Below are positions 8,416-16,131 of a stretch of 64,000 nt of DNA, piece by piece. Numbering within the stretch: position 1 is the stretch's first letter; the number at the start of each line of letters is the position of its first letter. Source of the DNA: Bradyrhizobium diazoefficiens (GTDB lineage Bacteria > Pseudomonadota > Alphaproteobacteria > Rhizobiales > Xanthobacteraceae); contig NZ_JAFCJJ010000014.1 in the NCBI RefSeq assembly GCF_018131015.1, forward strand, positions 116,032 to 180,031, in the 5' to 3' direction. The notes under the pieces are model-generated. The model did no database searches and was not told where the DNA came from. It saw nothing but the letters and a program-made list of their open reading frames with translations. The position numbers were made by a program, and so were the translations under genes.

Positions 8416-9237
8416 ATGCCCATGCATGCATCCACGGCACGCGCCGAACCCACACCCCCCGTCCATATCGGCGACCACTTGCGCGAATGGCGGCAGCGCC
8501 GCCGCATGAGCCAGCTCGATCTCGCGGGCGAGGCCGAGATTTCGGCGCGGCATTTGAGCTTCGTCGAGACCGGCCGTGCCGCGCCCTCGCGCGATATGGT
8601 GCTGAGACTTGCCGATCGCCTCGACGTGCCCCTGCGCGAGCGCAACGTGCTGCTGGTCGCCGCCGGCTACGCGCCGGCGTTTCCGCAGCGCCCGCTGGAG
8701 GATCCCGCCTTGAAATCAGCCCGCCAGGCGATCGACCTCGTGCTGAGGGCGCACGAGCCCAACCCTGCGCTCGCGGTCGACCGGCATTGGAACCTGGTCA
8801 CCGCCAACCGCATGGTGGCGCCGCTGCTCGAGGGCATCCCGCCGCGTCTGCTCGGCCAGCCCCTCAACGTGATGCGGCTCGCCTTTCATCCGGAGGGGCT
8901 CGCGCCGCGCACGGTCAATCTGGCGGAATGGTGCGGGCATCTGCTGGAGCGGCTGCACCGGCAATGCGAGGCCACCGCCGATCCGGAGCTGATCAGGCTC
9001 CATGGCGAGCTGAAGGGCTTTCCGATTCCGGCGCGTTCGGCGCCGCTGTCGGGCGACAATGTCGCGATCCCCTTCAAGCTGCGCCACCAGGGCGAGATCC
9101 TGAGCTTCTTCTCCACCACCATGGTGTTCGGCACGCCCGTGGACATCACGCTGTCGGAGCTCGCGCTGGAGACGTTCTTTCCGGCTGACGAGCGCACCGC
9201 CGAGCGGCTCAGGCAGATGGCGGCAGCCATGTCCTAG
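8416..9237 (+). CDS. XRE-family regulator with MmyB-like ligand-binding domain
   Basis: The 273-residue protein has an N-terminal Cro/C1-type helix-turn-helix (LREWRQRRRMSQLDLAGEAE, then ISARHLSFVETGRAAPS, about residues 24-60). The C-terminal domain carries the MmyB-like PAS-type signature (ALAVDRHWNLVTANRMVAPLL, then NVMRLAFHPEGLAPRTVNLAEW). Such regulators bind fatty acids or other hydrophobic ligands in characterised relatives. An ATTACCTC palindrome precedes the gene and a second lies at 3059-3074. It may control itself and the two small genes at 2343-3009. Confidence 0.85.
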   Translation: MPMHASTARAEPTPPVHIGDHLREWRQRRRMSQLDLAGEAEISARHLSFVETGRAAPSRDMVLRLADRLDVPLRERNVLLVAAGYAPAFPQRPLEDPALKSARQAIDLVLRAHEPNPALAVDRHWNLVTANRMVAPLLEGIPPRLLGQPLNVMRLAFHPEGLAPRTVNLAEWCGHLLERLHRQCEATADPELIRLHGELKGFPIPARSAPLSGDNVAIPFKLRHQGEILSFFSTTMVFGTPVDITLSELALETFFPADERTAERLRQMAAAMS

Positions 9238-9302
9238 CGCCCTTGCCCCGGAGCGGGTTCGGCTTATCTTGGGGCCACCCGAATTGCCTGAAGGAGGCGC
9301 TC

Positions 9303-9968
9303 ATGAGCACGCTGAAACCGCTCCAGATCGACGTCGTCTCCGACGTGGTGTGCCCGTGGTGCTATATCGGCAAGCACCGCATCGAGAGCGCGCTCGCGCT
9401 CGTCCCCGATGTTCCGGTGAAGCTGCAATTCCGTCCTTTCTTCCTCAATCCCTGGGTGCCGCGCGAGGGCATCAGCCGCGAGGATTACCTCACCACCAAG
9501 TTCGGCTCGGTCGAGGCCTACAAGGGCATCGCGGGGCGCGTCGTCGCCGCCGCGAGCGAGGAGGGCCTGCTCTACCGGCCGGAGCTCGTCGCGCGCCAGC
9601 CCAACACGACCGACTGCCATCGCCTGATCCTCTGGGCCGAGGCGATCGGCAAGGCGCCCGAGATGAAGCAGCGCCTGATGGAGTTGTACTTCCGCGACGG
9701 CGGCGATCTCACCGACGTCAACGTGCTGGTGCAGGCGGCCGCCGATGTCGGCCTCGACGCCGATGACGTGCGCAAGCGCCTCGCCACCGACCAGGACGTC
9801 GCGCGCGTTTCGGGCGACGCCCAGGAAGCCGCCGACAAGGGCATCTCCGGCGTGCCGACCTACGTATTCGCGCAGAAATACGCCGTCTCCGGCGCGCAGG
9901 ATCCGAACCTGCTCGCCCGCGCCATCCGCCAGGTGTCCGCGGAGATCAACGCCGAGGCGGCGGAGTAG
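9303..9968 (+). CDS. DsbA-family oxidoreductase, FrnE-like
   Basis: The 221-residue cytoplasmic protein (no signal peptide) has a thioredoxin fold with a CPWC active site at residues 17-20 (DVVSDVVCPWCYIGKHR) and the FrnE-typical helical insertion. The second thioredoxin part contains the cis-Pro segment GISGVPTYVF. FrnE proteins catalyse disulfide exchange or isomerisation; the link to polyketide FrnE is by family only. The ATG is preceded by GAAGGAGG. Confidence 0.85.
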   Translation: MSTLKPLQIDVVSDVVCPWCYIGKHRIESALALVPDVPVKLQFRPFFLNPWVPREGISREDYLTTKFGSVEAYKGIAGRVVAAASEEGLLYRPELVARQPNTTDCHRLILWAEAIGKAPEMKQRLMELYFRDGGDLTDVNVLVQAAADVGLDADDVRKRLATDQDVARVSGDAQEAADKGISGVPTYVFAQKYAVSGAQDPNLLARAIRQVSAEINAEAAE

Positions 9969-9975
9969 GCTTCGC

Positions 9976-11154
9976 TTATTTGCGGAGGCGGCGGATCACC
10001 TGCCGTGCAGCTTCGTGCGCCGTGTTGAGGCCGGCGAGCGCCGCGTGAATCAGCGCCACCACCGGATCGTTCCGCCGCAGCGGGATCAGCACGTCGCCAA
10101 TTGCAAAACGGCCGCGCCAGATCGGGTTGATCATGGGATGGTCGGCGCTGGCGGTTGAATCCGCACTGGCAATGGCGGGATCGGCGCAGAGATGGCGGGT
10201 GAGGTCGAGCGTGAGCTGCACGCCCGGCGAATATTTTGCAAAATTCTCGTCGATGCCGAGCTTGAAGAAGAAGGCGCGGTCCTGGTGGCGCAGCACGATG
10301 CCGGCGGCAGCCGGTATCGCGCCGGCGCGCAGCGTGACGATCTCGCATTGCGCGGTCTCGGCGAGTGCCAGAACCGCGCGGCGGACGAAGGCCGCGTCCC
10401 CCGCATGTTGGACCAGCGCCGTGCCACGCGCACCCTTCCAGCCGCTCGCTTCGAGCTGCAAAAATGTTTCGAGTGCGGGCCCGATCTCTTCCGGCTTGCG
10501 CGCCACCTCGAATGTGACCGGTCCATGCTGCTCGAGACGATGGCGCTGGCGGCGCAGCTCCTTGAGCTTCTTGGCACCAAGCGCTTCGCGCAGCAACGTC
10601 TCGCCGTCGGCCGTCGCATCGAGGCTGGCGCGGATGTAGGAGGTGAGGACGCGCGGCTTCAGGCCGTCGCGGTCGAGGACCTGGTTGAGCGAATTCATTG
10701 CGTCGCCGTCGAGCGCGACGTCGCGCAGGATCAGCGCCTGCGCGCCGGCCTCGCGCGCTCGCTGCAACAGGCGCGACGACGCCTCGACCGCGCTTTCGCG
10801 GTCGAGCAGCGGGCTGCACAGCGTGCCATAGGGATGCGCGCTCACCAGCGCGGGCAGGGGGATCTTCCAGGCCTGGCGGAGCGAGACCACCGGCATCAGC
10901 CCGATCAGGCGGGCTCCGTCGAAGGCGGCGAGCGCGGAAGCATCGGTACGGCCGCGCGCGGTCGCGCTGACGGCCAGCTCCCAGCCCGGCAGGTAATAGC
11001 CGTTGGGCTCGACCGCCCGCGCTGCCAGCGCCTGCCATTGCCTGACGTCGATGGATTCAACGGGAATAAGCGGCGCGGCATGGAGCCCGCGCGCAGCCGT
11101 GGCATCGTTCGTCGATGCAGGATTGATCGCAGTCCGATGTGCGATATCGACCAC
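9976..11154 (-). CDS. GNAT-family acetyltransferase, CelD/FemAB-like
   Basis: This 392-residue protein resembles the Acetyltransf_6 (BcsL/CelD) group. The N-terminal half includes EPNGYYLPGWELAVS and a LRQAWKIPLPALVSAHP stretch. The C-terminal GNAT half includes LKELRRQRHRLEQHGPVTFEVA, AIPAAAGIVLRHQDRAFFFK and the acceptor-loop sequence DENFAKYSPGVQLTLDLTRHL. Members modify cell-surface polysaccharide precursors or wall peptides. There is no signal peptide. It converges on the DsbA-like gene with a gap of seven bases. Confidence 0.75.
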   Translation of the reverse strand: MVDIAHRTAINPASTNDATAARGLHAAPLIPVESIDVRQWQALAARAVEPNGYYLPGWELAVSATARGRTDASALAAFDGARLIGLMPVVSLRQAWKIPLPALVSAHPYGTLCSPLLDRESAVEASSRLLQRAREAGAQALILRDVALDGDAMNSLNQVLDRDGLKPRVLTSYIRASLDATADGETLLREALGAKKLKELRRQRHRLEQHGPVTFEVARKPEEIGPALETFLQLEASGWKGARGTALVQHAGDAAFVRRAVLALAETAQCEIVTLRAGAIPAAAGIVLRHQDRAFFFKLGIDENFAKYSPGVQLTLDLTRHLCADPAIASADSTASADHPMINPIWRGRFAIGDVLIPLRRNDPVVALIHAALAGLNTAHEAARQVIRRLRK

Positions 11155-11268
11155 GTCCCGTGTTCCCCGTCTACGTCGGCGGCATTCGCCGGACCCGCGT
11201 CACGTGGCGACATTAGCGCAAAGATTGGAAAATACCGTTGGCGCGCGGCTTCAATTCGATCGGTAGTG

Positions 11269-11760
11269 TTAACTGGCCGTTGACCGTACACTCCCTTCGA
11301 GACGGTCCAGCGCCGCATAGGAAATGCCGAGCAACACGCTGTAGGCCAGCACCATGGCGAGCGAGAACGCGGCGGGACGCAGTCCAAGGCCGGCGCCGGT
11401 TGCGAATACACCGCGGCCAAGCATCGGAAAGAAGGCGAGGCCCATCGACAGCCATCCGATCAAGCCGAGGACACATCCCTTCGCGGCGCCGCTGCGACCC
11501 GGCAAGCGGTGGTAGATCAACGAGAATACGAGGCCAATGACCAGCGTGCCATTGATGAATGACAACATCCAGGGCACAGCCGGCTGAATGGTGCTGCCGA
11601 AAATTCCGCTCAAGGCGAGCTGCAGGTCCTGATAGGGCTGAAAGGTCGGAAGCCAGCCCATCCGGTCCTTGAGGAACATGAGGCTGCCGTGCGCTACGCT
11701 GCCGCAGAGGCCGGCCGCGATCGATTTCCAGATCCTGTCGGCACCTATGCGAAACATCAC
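11269..11760 (-). CDS. Four-helix membrane protein at the end of the sulfide operon
   Basis: The 163-residue protein has about four membrane segments (near residues 10-30, 60-82, 92-118 and 128-150). It starts 13 bases after the ccoG stop and is therefore the last gene of the six-gene leftward run. The motif pattern (KSIAAGLCGSVAHG, IGWLSMGLAFFPMLGRG) resembles small DUF6789-type membrane proteins, which is a weak assignment. Confidence 0.6.
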   Translation of the reverse strand: MMFRIGADRIWKSIAAGLCGSVAHGSLMFLKDRMGWLPTFQPYQDLQLALSGIFGSTIQPAVPWMLSFINGTLVIGLVFSLIYHRLPGRSGAAKGCVLGLIGWLSMGLAFFPMLGRGVFATGAGLGLRPAAFSLAMVLAYSVLLGISYAALDRLEGSVRSTAS

Positions 11761-11773
11761 ACCGCGGTCTCCG

Positions 11774-13213
11774 TCATTGGTCGGCCGGCACGAAATGGTC
11801 GCGAGCGGAGGCGGATTGGCCCGTGGCGACGTCGGTCAGGTCGATCGTGATATTTGCGGCCTTCTTCGGCAGGTTCGCCGGCGCGACCTGAACGGACATC
11901 CTGATTTCGCGGGTCTGGTCCTGCCCGACCTCGACGATCAGCCTGCCATCGGCGGCGCGCTCGATGCCAGCGATGCGCAAGGAAGCGCCGGGCAGGCCGG
12001 ACACATCGAGCGCGAAGGAACGTTCAGCGCCCTTGTTGAGCAGGCGAACCGTATAATCGTTGCGGACGCCGCCGTCGGCGAGTTGCACGAACAGCGGATT
12101 GCGTTCGTGCAAGACGTTGATGCTCATCGTGCCGCGCGTGGCGAGTGCGTAGAGCATGATGCCGCCGACGATCGCGATCGCCGCGGCGTAGACCAAGGTG
12201 CGCGGGCGGACGATGCGGTAGATCGGCGGCTTGCCCTCGCGCCGGCGCTCCATGTTGATGTCGGTGTCGTAGCCGATCAGCCCGGCCGGGCGGCCGATCT
12301 CCTTCATGATGGTGTCGCAGGCGTCGATGCAGAGGCCGCACTGGATGCAGCCGAGCTGAACGCCGTGGCGGATGTCGACGCCGGTCGGACAGACGTTGAT
12401 GCATTGGCGGCAGTCGACGCAATCGCCGGCGACCCCGCCATGGATGCGGGCGGCTTCTGCCTTCTTCACCGACATGCGCGGCTCGCCGCGGTCGCGGCGA
12501 TAGGTCACGTTGAGCGCCCATTCGTCGGTCAACGCCGCCTGGATGCGCGGCCAGGGGCACAAATAGATGCATGTCTGCTCGCGGGCGTGTCCGGCGAAGA
12601 GGTAGGTCGTCGCGGTCAGAATGCCGATCCAGAGATAGGCGATGAAGGGCGCCTGGAACGTCGCGAGCTCATTTACCAGCGTCGGCGCATCGGCGAAATA
12701 GAGCACCCAGGCGCCGCCTGTCCACCAGGCAATCATGATCCAGAGGAAATGCTTCAGCGCCACTTTTCGGATGTGATCGAAGGTCCAGTAGCGCTTGTCG
12801 GCGAGCATGCGCTCGCGGCGGTCGCCCTCGACCCAGCGCTCCACGGCGTAGAACAGGTCCGTCCACACCGTCTGCGGACACATATAGCCGCACCAGATCC
12901 GCCCGGCCACCGCGTTCATCAGGAACAGCGCCATGGCTGCGATGATCAGGAGACCCGTGAAGTAGTAGACTTCCTGCGGCCACAGTTCGATGAAGAAGAA
13001 GTAGAAGCGGCGATGCGGGAAATCGACGAGCACGGCCTGACTTGGCAGGCCGGGCCCGCGATTCCAGCGGACGAAGGGCAGAAAGTAGTAGATCGCGAGC
13101 GTGACGCAGAGGATCGTCCACTTGATGCGGCGGAACCGTCCGTGAACCGACTGCGGGTAGACCTTCTTGCGCTTCTCGTAGAGCGGGCCTTCGATCAGTG
13201 TGTCGTCGGTCAT
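11774..13213 (-). CDS. ccoG: CcoG/FixG-family membrane ferredoxin protein
   Basis: The 479-residue protein matches CcoG (RdxA/FixG) in length and order. Four to five membrane helices occupy about residues 30-210, with the CGYMCPQTVWTD motif at 108-119. Two [4Fe-4S] clusters follow (CVDCRQCINVCP, 265-276; CIQCGLCIDACD, 289-300). One more helix (about 330-350) and a periplasmic Ig-like domain complete it. CcoG reduces Cu(II) and supports cbb3 oxidase copper assembly. No ccoNOP genes are in the window; instead it sits in an operon with SQR and thioredoxin genes. Confidence 0.9.
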   Translation of the reverse strand: MTDDTLIEGPLYEKRKKVYPQSVHGRFRRIKWTILCVTLAIYYFLPFVRWNRGPGLPSQAVLVDFPHRRFYFFFIELWPQEVYYFTGLLIIAAMALFLMNAVAGRIWCGYMCPQTVWTDLFYAVERWVEGDRRERMLADKRYWTFDHIRKVALKHFLWIMIAWWTGGAWVLYFADAPTLVNELATFQAPFIAYLWIGILTATTYLFAGHAREQTCIYLCPWPRIQAALTDEWALNVTYRRDRGEPRMSVKKAEAARIHGGVAGDCVDCRQCINVCPTGVDIRHGVQLGCIQCGLCIDACDTIMKEIGRPAGLIGYDTDINMERRREGKPPIYRIVRPRTLVYAAAIAIVGGIMLYALATRGTMSINVLHERNPLFVQLADGGVRNDYTVRLLNKGAERSFALDVSGLPGASLRIAGIERAADGRLIVEVGQDQTREIRMSVQVAPANLPKKAANITIDLTDVATGQSASARDHFVPADQ

Positions 13214-13247
13214 GGACTGAAATTCCTAGCAATCGGCCCCGGCGTGC

Positions 13248-13637
13248 TCAGGCGATCTCGGCAACGACCTGCTTGAGCATCTCACGCACCTGGTTCGCCA
13301 CCGCGCCAAGTTGCGGGTTTTCGATCGCGGCCATGGAGGCCACGGGATCGACCGCCGAGATCTCGACCTTGCCGCCGTCGCGCTGCTGGACCACGACGTT
13401 GCACGGCAGCATCGTTCCGATCTTGTCCTCCAGCGTCAGGGCCTGGTAGGCGAGTTTCGGATTGCAGGCGCCGAGGATCAGATAGGGCCGGAAGTCGGCG
13501 CCGATCTTCTTCTGCAGCGTATCCTTGACGTCGATCTGGGTCAGCACGCCGAAGCCGTGGTTCTTCAAGGCCGCGGTGGTGGCCGCGACAGCCGCGTCGA
13601 ACGGCAGGTCGACGGTCTTCGAGAAATGATAGGTCAT
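13248..13637 (-). CDS. DUF302-family protein
   Basis: The 129-residue protein (MTYHFSKTVDLPFDAAVAAT start) carries the DUF302 pattern: KNHGFGVLTQIDVKDTL, then YLILGACNPKLAYQALTLED and IGTMLPCNVVVQQ. Two cysteines lie in the GACNP and LPCNV segments, which are conserved positions of this family. DUF302 proteins recur in sulfur-oxidation and heavy-metal gene clusters, but their activity is unknown. It follows the DUF2892 gene by 23 bases. Confidence 0.85.
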   Translation of the reverse strand: MTYHFSKTVDLPFDAAVAATTAALKNHGFGVLTQIDVKDTLQKKIGADFRPYLILGACNPKLAYQALTLEDKIGTMLPCNVVVQQRDGGKVEISAVDPVASMAAIENPQLGAVANQVREMLKQVVAEIA

Positions 13638-13660
13638 GGTCTGTCTCCCTTGGAGCGCGT

Positions 13661-13864
13661 TCAGGAGAACGCGCAACCGTCCCTCAGGCCCAGCTTCTTG
13701 AACACGATCGCAGCCGGGCAGAAGCTGGTGAACGAGGCCTGCAGCATGTTCAATCCGGCGAACGCCGTCAGCAGGTACCAATAGGCATTGACGTAGGTGC
13801 CGAGCGCCAGTCCGAGCAGGACGACGAAACCGGCGAAGGCGAGAACGGCTTTATCGACATTCAT
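13661..13864 (-). CDS. DUF2892 (YgaP-type) inner-membrane protein
   Basis: The 67-residue protein has two hydrophobic helices, then the DUF2892 signature FTSFCPAAIVFKKLGLRDGC with its two cysteines. In YgaP the same domain anchors a rhodanese domain; here it stands alone. Its position between thioredoxin and DUF302 genes supports a role in persulfide handling (inference). Confidence 0.85.
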   Translation of the reverse strand: MNVDKAVLAFAGFVVLLGLALGTYVNAYWYLLTAFAGLNMLQASFTSFCPAAIVFKKLGLRDGCAFS

Positions 13865-13893
13865 GGTAGGCTCCTTGTGAAGTCATCGTGGTT

Positions 13894-14337
13894 CTAGGAA
13901 CGGGTGAGGCCAGCCTCGGTCCAGGCGACGATGCTGCGCGCATCCATCGCGCCGGCGTGGCGAGCAATCTCGCGGCCGCCGCGCATCAACAGAAGCGTTG
14001 GAATGCCGCTGATGTTGAGGCGCGACGAGACCTCGGGTGCATTGTCGGAATTGAGCTTCAGCAGCCGCACCTTCGGCTCGAGCTGTTGCGCGGCGCGCTC
14101 GAACATCGGCGCCATGGCACGGCACGGTCCGCACCAGGGCGCCCAGACGTCGACGAGCACGGGGATGTCGTTATTGGCGACATGGCGCCCAAACCCTTGC
14201 TCGTCGACCTCGATGGGATGACCGGTGAACATCGGCTGGTGGCAGGCGCCGCAACGCGCGCTGTCCGGCGCGCGCCCCAGCGGCAGGCGGTTGGTCCGCC
14301 CGCAATGGCCACAGACGATCTGGCGTGTCTCGCTCAT
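13894..14337 (-). CDS. trxC: Thioredoxin 2 with N-terminal zinc motif
   Basis: The 147-residue protein has an N-terminal zinc ribbon (CGHC at 9-12 and CGAC at 29-32) and a thioredoxin domain with WCGPC (68-72). This two-part layout defines thioredoxin 2. Its ATG overlaps the SQR stop by four bases, so the two are translationally coupled. In this operon it is a natural reductant for persulfides made by SQR (inference). The cis-Pro segment ISGIPTLLL is present. Confidence 0.92.
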   Translation of the reverse strand: MSETRQIVCGHCGRTNRLPLGRAPDSARCGACHQPMFTGHPIEVDEQGFGRHVANNDIPVLVDVWAPWCGPCRAMAPMFERAAQQLEPKVRLLKLNSDNAPEVSSRLNISGIPTLLLMRGGREIARHAGAMDARSIVAWTEAGLTRS

Positions 14338-15620
14338 GCGTCGATCTTGACCTCCTTGATCTTGGCGATGTTGAGCTTCTCGAGCGCGAAGCGCTCGTAG
14401 AACGGCTCGCTCTCGCCGCGCCGCATCTTGCGCAGGAAGTACTTTTCGAAGGCCACCTTGGCGTAGTGCACCCATTCGCCCTTGGACGACCAGTTGACGT
14501 TGCGCGGCGGGATCTGCGGCTGTGCCAGGAAGGCCACGCCGGAGTCGCCGAAATCGGCGAGACAGATCGCGTTCCAGGTCGGCTGCGCCGTCGGCGCCTT
14601 GCCGCGGAGCAGGGCGCCGATGTTCAGCGCCGTCGCGGTCACCATGGACTCGATCATGAAGCCGGTCTTGGGAACGCCCACCGGCACCGGCGTTGCGCCG
14701 ACCGGCGGGATCGCCACGCAGACGCCGATTGCGAACAAGTTGGGGAAGGTCGGATTTTGCTGGTGCTTGTCGACGATGATGAAGCCGCGCGGGTTGGTCA
14801 GCTTCTCGATGCCGCGAACGGCCTCGACGCCGCGGAACGCCGGCAGCATCATCGAATAGGCGAACGGCAGTTCGTGGGTCTTGCGCACTGCGCCGTCCTC
14901 GCCGACCTCCTCGACGATCATCTTGCCGGCCTCGACGCCCTTCACGCGCGCATTGGTGATCCATTTGACGTGCTTCTCGCGCATCTCGCTCTCGAGCAGC
15001 CCCTTGGTGTCGCCGACGCCGTCGAGGCCGAGATGGCCGATATAGGGCTCCGAGGTCACGAAGGTCATCGGCACCCGATCGCGCAGCTTGCGGCGGCGCA
15101 GCTCGGTCTCCAGGATGAACAGGAATTCGTAGGCGGGGCCGAAGCAGGAGGCGCCCTGGACCGCGCCGATCACGACGGGGCCGGGATTGGCGGCGAGCTT
15201 CTCGAACGCGTCCTTTGCGTGCGATGCGTGGTCGACGTGGCAGAGCGATTGGGTGTGGCCTTGCGGTCCGAGCCCGGGGATTTCGTCGAAGGCAAGCTCG
15301 GGACCGGTCGCGACGACCAGATAGTCGTAGTTGACGGAGGTGCCATCGCCGAGTTCGACGCGGTTCTCGGTCGGGTGCACGCGCCTGGCGCCCTGCGTCA
15401 GCAGGCGAACGCCCTTGCGCTTCATGATGTCGGCCAGATCGATCTCGATTTCGGTGCGCTTGCGCCAGCCGACCGCGACCCAGGGATTCGACGGCACGAA
15501 ATGGTAGACCGCGCCCTGCGAGATCACGCTCAGGCGATCGTCCTTTCTCAACTGGGGCAGCAATTCATAGGCCATCAGTGTTCCGCTCAGGCCGGCTCCG
15601 ATTACAACGACTTCCGCCAT
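14334..15620 (-). CDS. sqr: Sulfide:quinone oxidoreductase
   Basis: The 428-residue flavoprotein starts with the FAD dinucleotide motif VVIGAGLSG. All three cysteines needed for SQR chemistry are present at 127 (SLCHVD), 159 (GASCFGPAYEF) and 353 (NAICLADFG), positions equal or close to those of characterised bacterial SQRs. GAVQGASCFGPAYEF and VTSEPYIGHLGLDGVGD are typical of the family. It oxidises sulfide to sulfane sulfur at the membrane and passes electrons to quinone. The start has a GGAGG site and a promoter facing the BigR-like gene. It heads the six-gene operon. Confidence 0.88.
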   Translation of the reverse strand: MAEVVVIGAGLSGTLMAYELLPQLRKDDRLSVISQGAVYHFVPSNPWVAVGWRKRTEIEIDLADIMKRKGVRLLTQGARRVHPTENRVELGDGTSVNYDYLVVATGPELAFDEIPGLGPQGHTQSLCHVDHASHAKDAFEKLAANPGPVVIGAVQGASCFGPAYEFLFILETELRRRKLRDRVPMTFVTSEPYIGHLGLDGVGDTKGLLESEMREKHVKWITNARVKGVEAGKMIVEEVGEDGAVRKTHELPFAYSMMLPAFRGVEAVRGIEKLTNPRGFIIVDKHQQNPTFPNLFAIGVCVAIPPVGATPVPVGVPKTGFMIESMVTATALNIGALLRGKAPTAQPTWNAICLADFGDSGVAFLAQPQIPPRNVNWSSKGEWVHYAKVAFEKYFLRKMRRGESEPFYERFALEKLNIAKIKEVKIDA

Positions 15621-15673
15621 GGGTACCTCCGTTGGGTTTGATGCTCCGCCGGTTAGCCCGGCTGTCTTGCTGC

Positions 15674-15707
15674 TTGACTATATATTCGTATATGCGTATA
15701 TACGCAA
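15674..15707. promoter_or_regulatory. Overlapping divergent promoters and BigR-type operator
   Basis: Rightward: TTGACT (15674-15679), 17 bases, TATATA (15697-15702). Leftward: TTGCGT (reading 15707 to 15702), 17 bases, TATATA (15684 to 15679). The two promoters interlock in 34 bases. The perfect 14-base palindrome TGCGTATATACGCA (15693-15706) covers the rightward -10 and the leftward -35, so one bound repressor could shut both. All elements were read directly; binding by the adjacent BigR-like protein is inferred. Confidence 0.75.
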
Positions 15708-15709
15708 GT

Positions 15710-16030
15710 ATGAAAATAAATAGCGGCATGATGGAGCGGGCGGCGGACCAGGCGAGCGACCTCTTGAAGGCGCTTTCCAACCGGCACCGGCTCCTGATCA
15801 TCTGCCAGCTGATCGACGGAGAGCGATCCGTCGGAGAGTTGGCCGAGTTTCTGGACCTGCGCGACTCGACGGTCTCCCAGCATCTTGCGCTCCTTCGCAA
15901 GGATAACCTGGTCTCCGCGCGTCGCGACGCGCAGACCATCTTCTATTCGATCGCGAGCGAGCCGGCGCGCGAGGTGCTGAAGACGCTCTATCAGATCTAT
16001 TGTGCGCCCAAGCAGGCAAGAACCAGATAG
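15710..16030 (+). CDS. bigR: ArsR-family persulfide-sensing repressor, BigR/SqrR-like
   Basis: The 106-residue winged-helix protein has the ArsR recognition region LRDSTVSQHLALLRKDNLV (50-68). Two cysteines, Cys32 (LLIICQLIDGE) and Cys98 (LYQIYCAPKQ), lie where BigR and SqrR form their sulfide-induced di- or tetrasulfide bridge; both contexts resemble BigR. The start is uncertain: the ATG at 15710 lies about eight bases after the -10, making a leaderless mRNA possible, while ATGs at 15728 and 15731 lack a ribosome site. It diverges from sqr, the expected target. Confidence 0.85.
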   Translation: MKINSGMMERAADQASDLLKALSNRHRLLIICQLIDGERSVGELAEFLDLRDSTVSQHLALLRKDNLVSARRDAQTIFYSIASEPAREVLKTLYQIYCAPKQARTR

Positions 16031-16058
16031 AGCTTATGCGGGTTCGAATTGCGGGGCG

Positions 16059-16072
16059 TTGAGCGAGATCAA
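16059..16072 (+). promoter_or_regulatory. FixK/FNR-type box upstream of the RND operon
   Basis: TTGAGCGAGATCAA fits the rhizobial FixK2 pattern TTGA/C-N6-T/GCAA and nine of ten bases of the anaerobox. It is centred about 66 bases before the adaptor ATG, so activation from a start near 16107 would be well placed. Oxygen-limited induction is inferred. Confidence 0.6.
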
Positions 16073-16131
16073 CGTCCGCCGCTGAAATAGCGATGAAATG
16101 AGAGCACACCGCGGCGCGGTGTGATGGTGCC

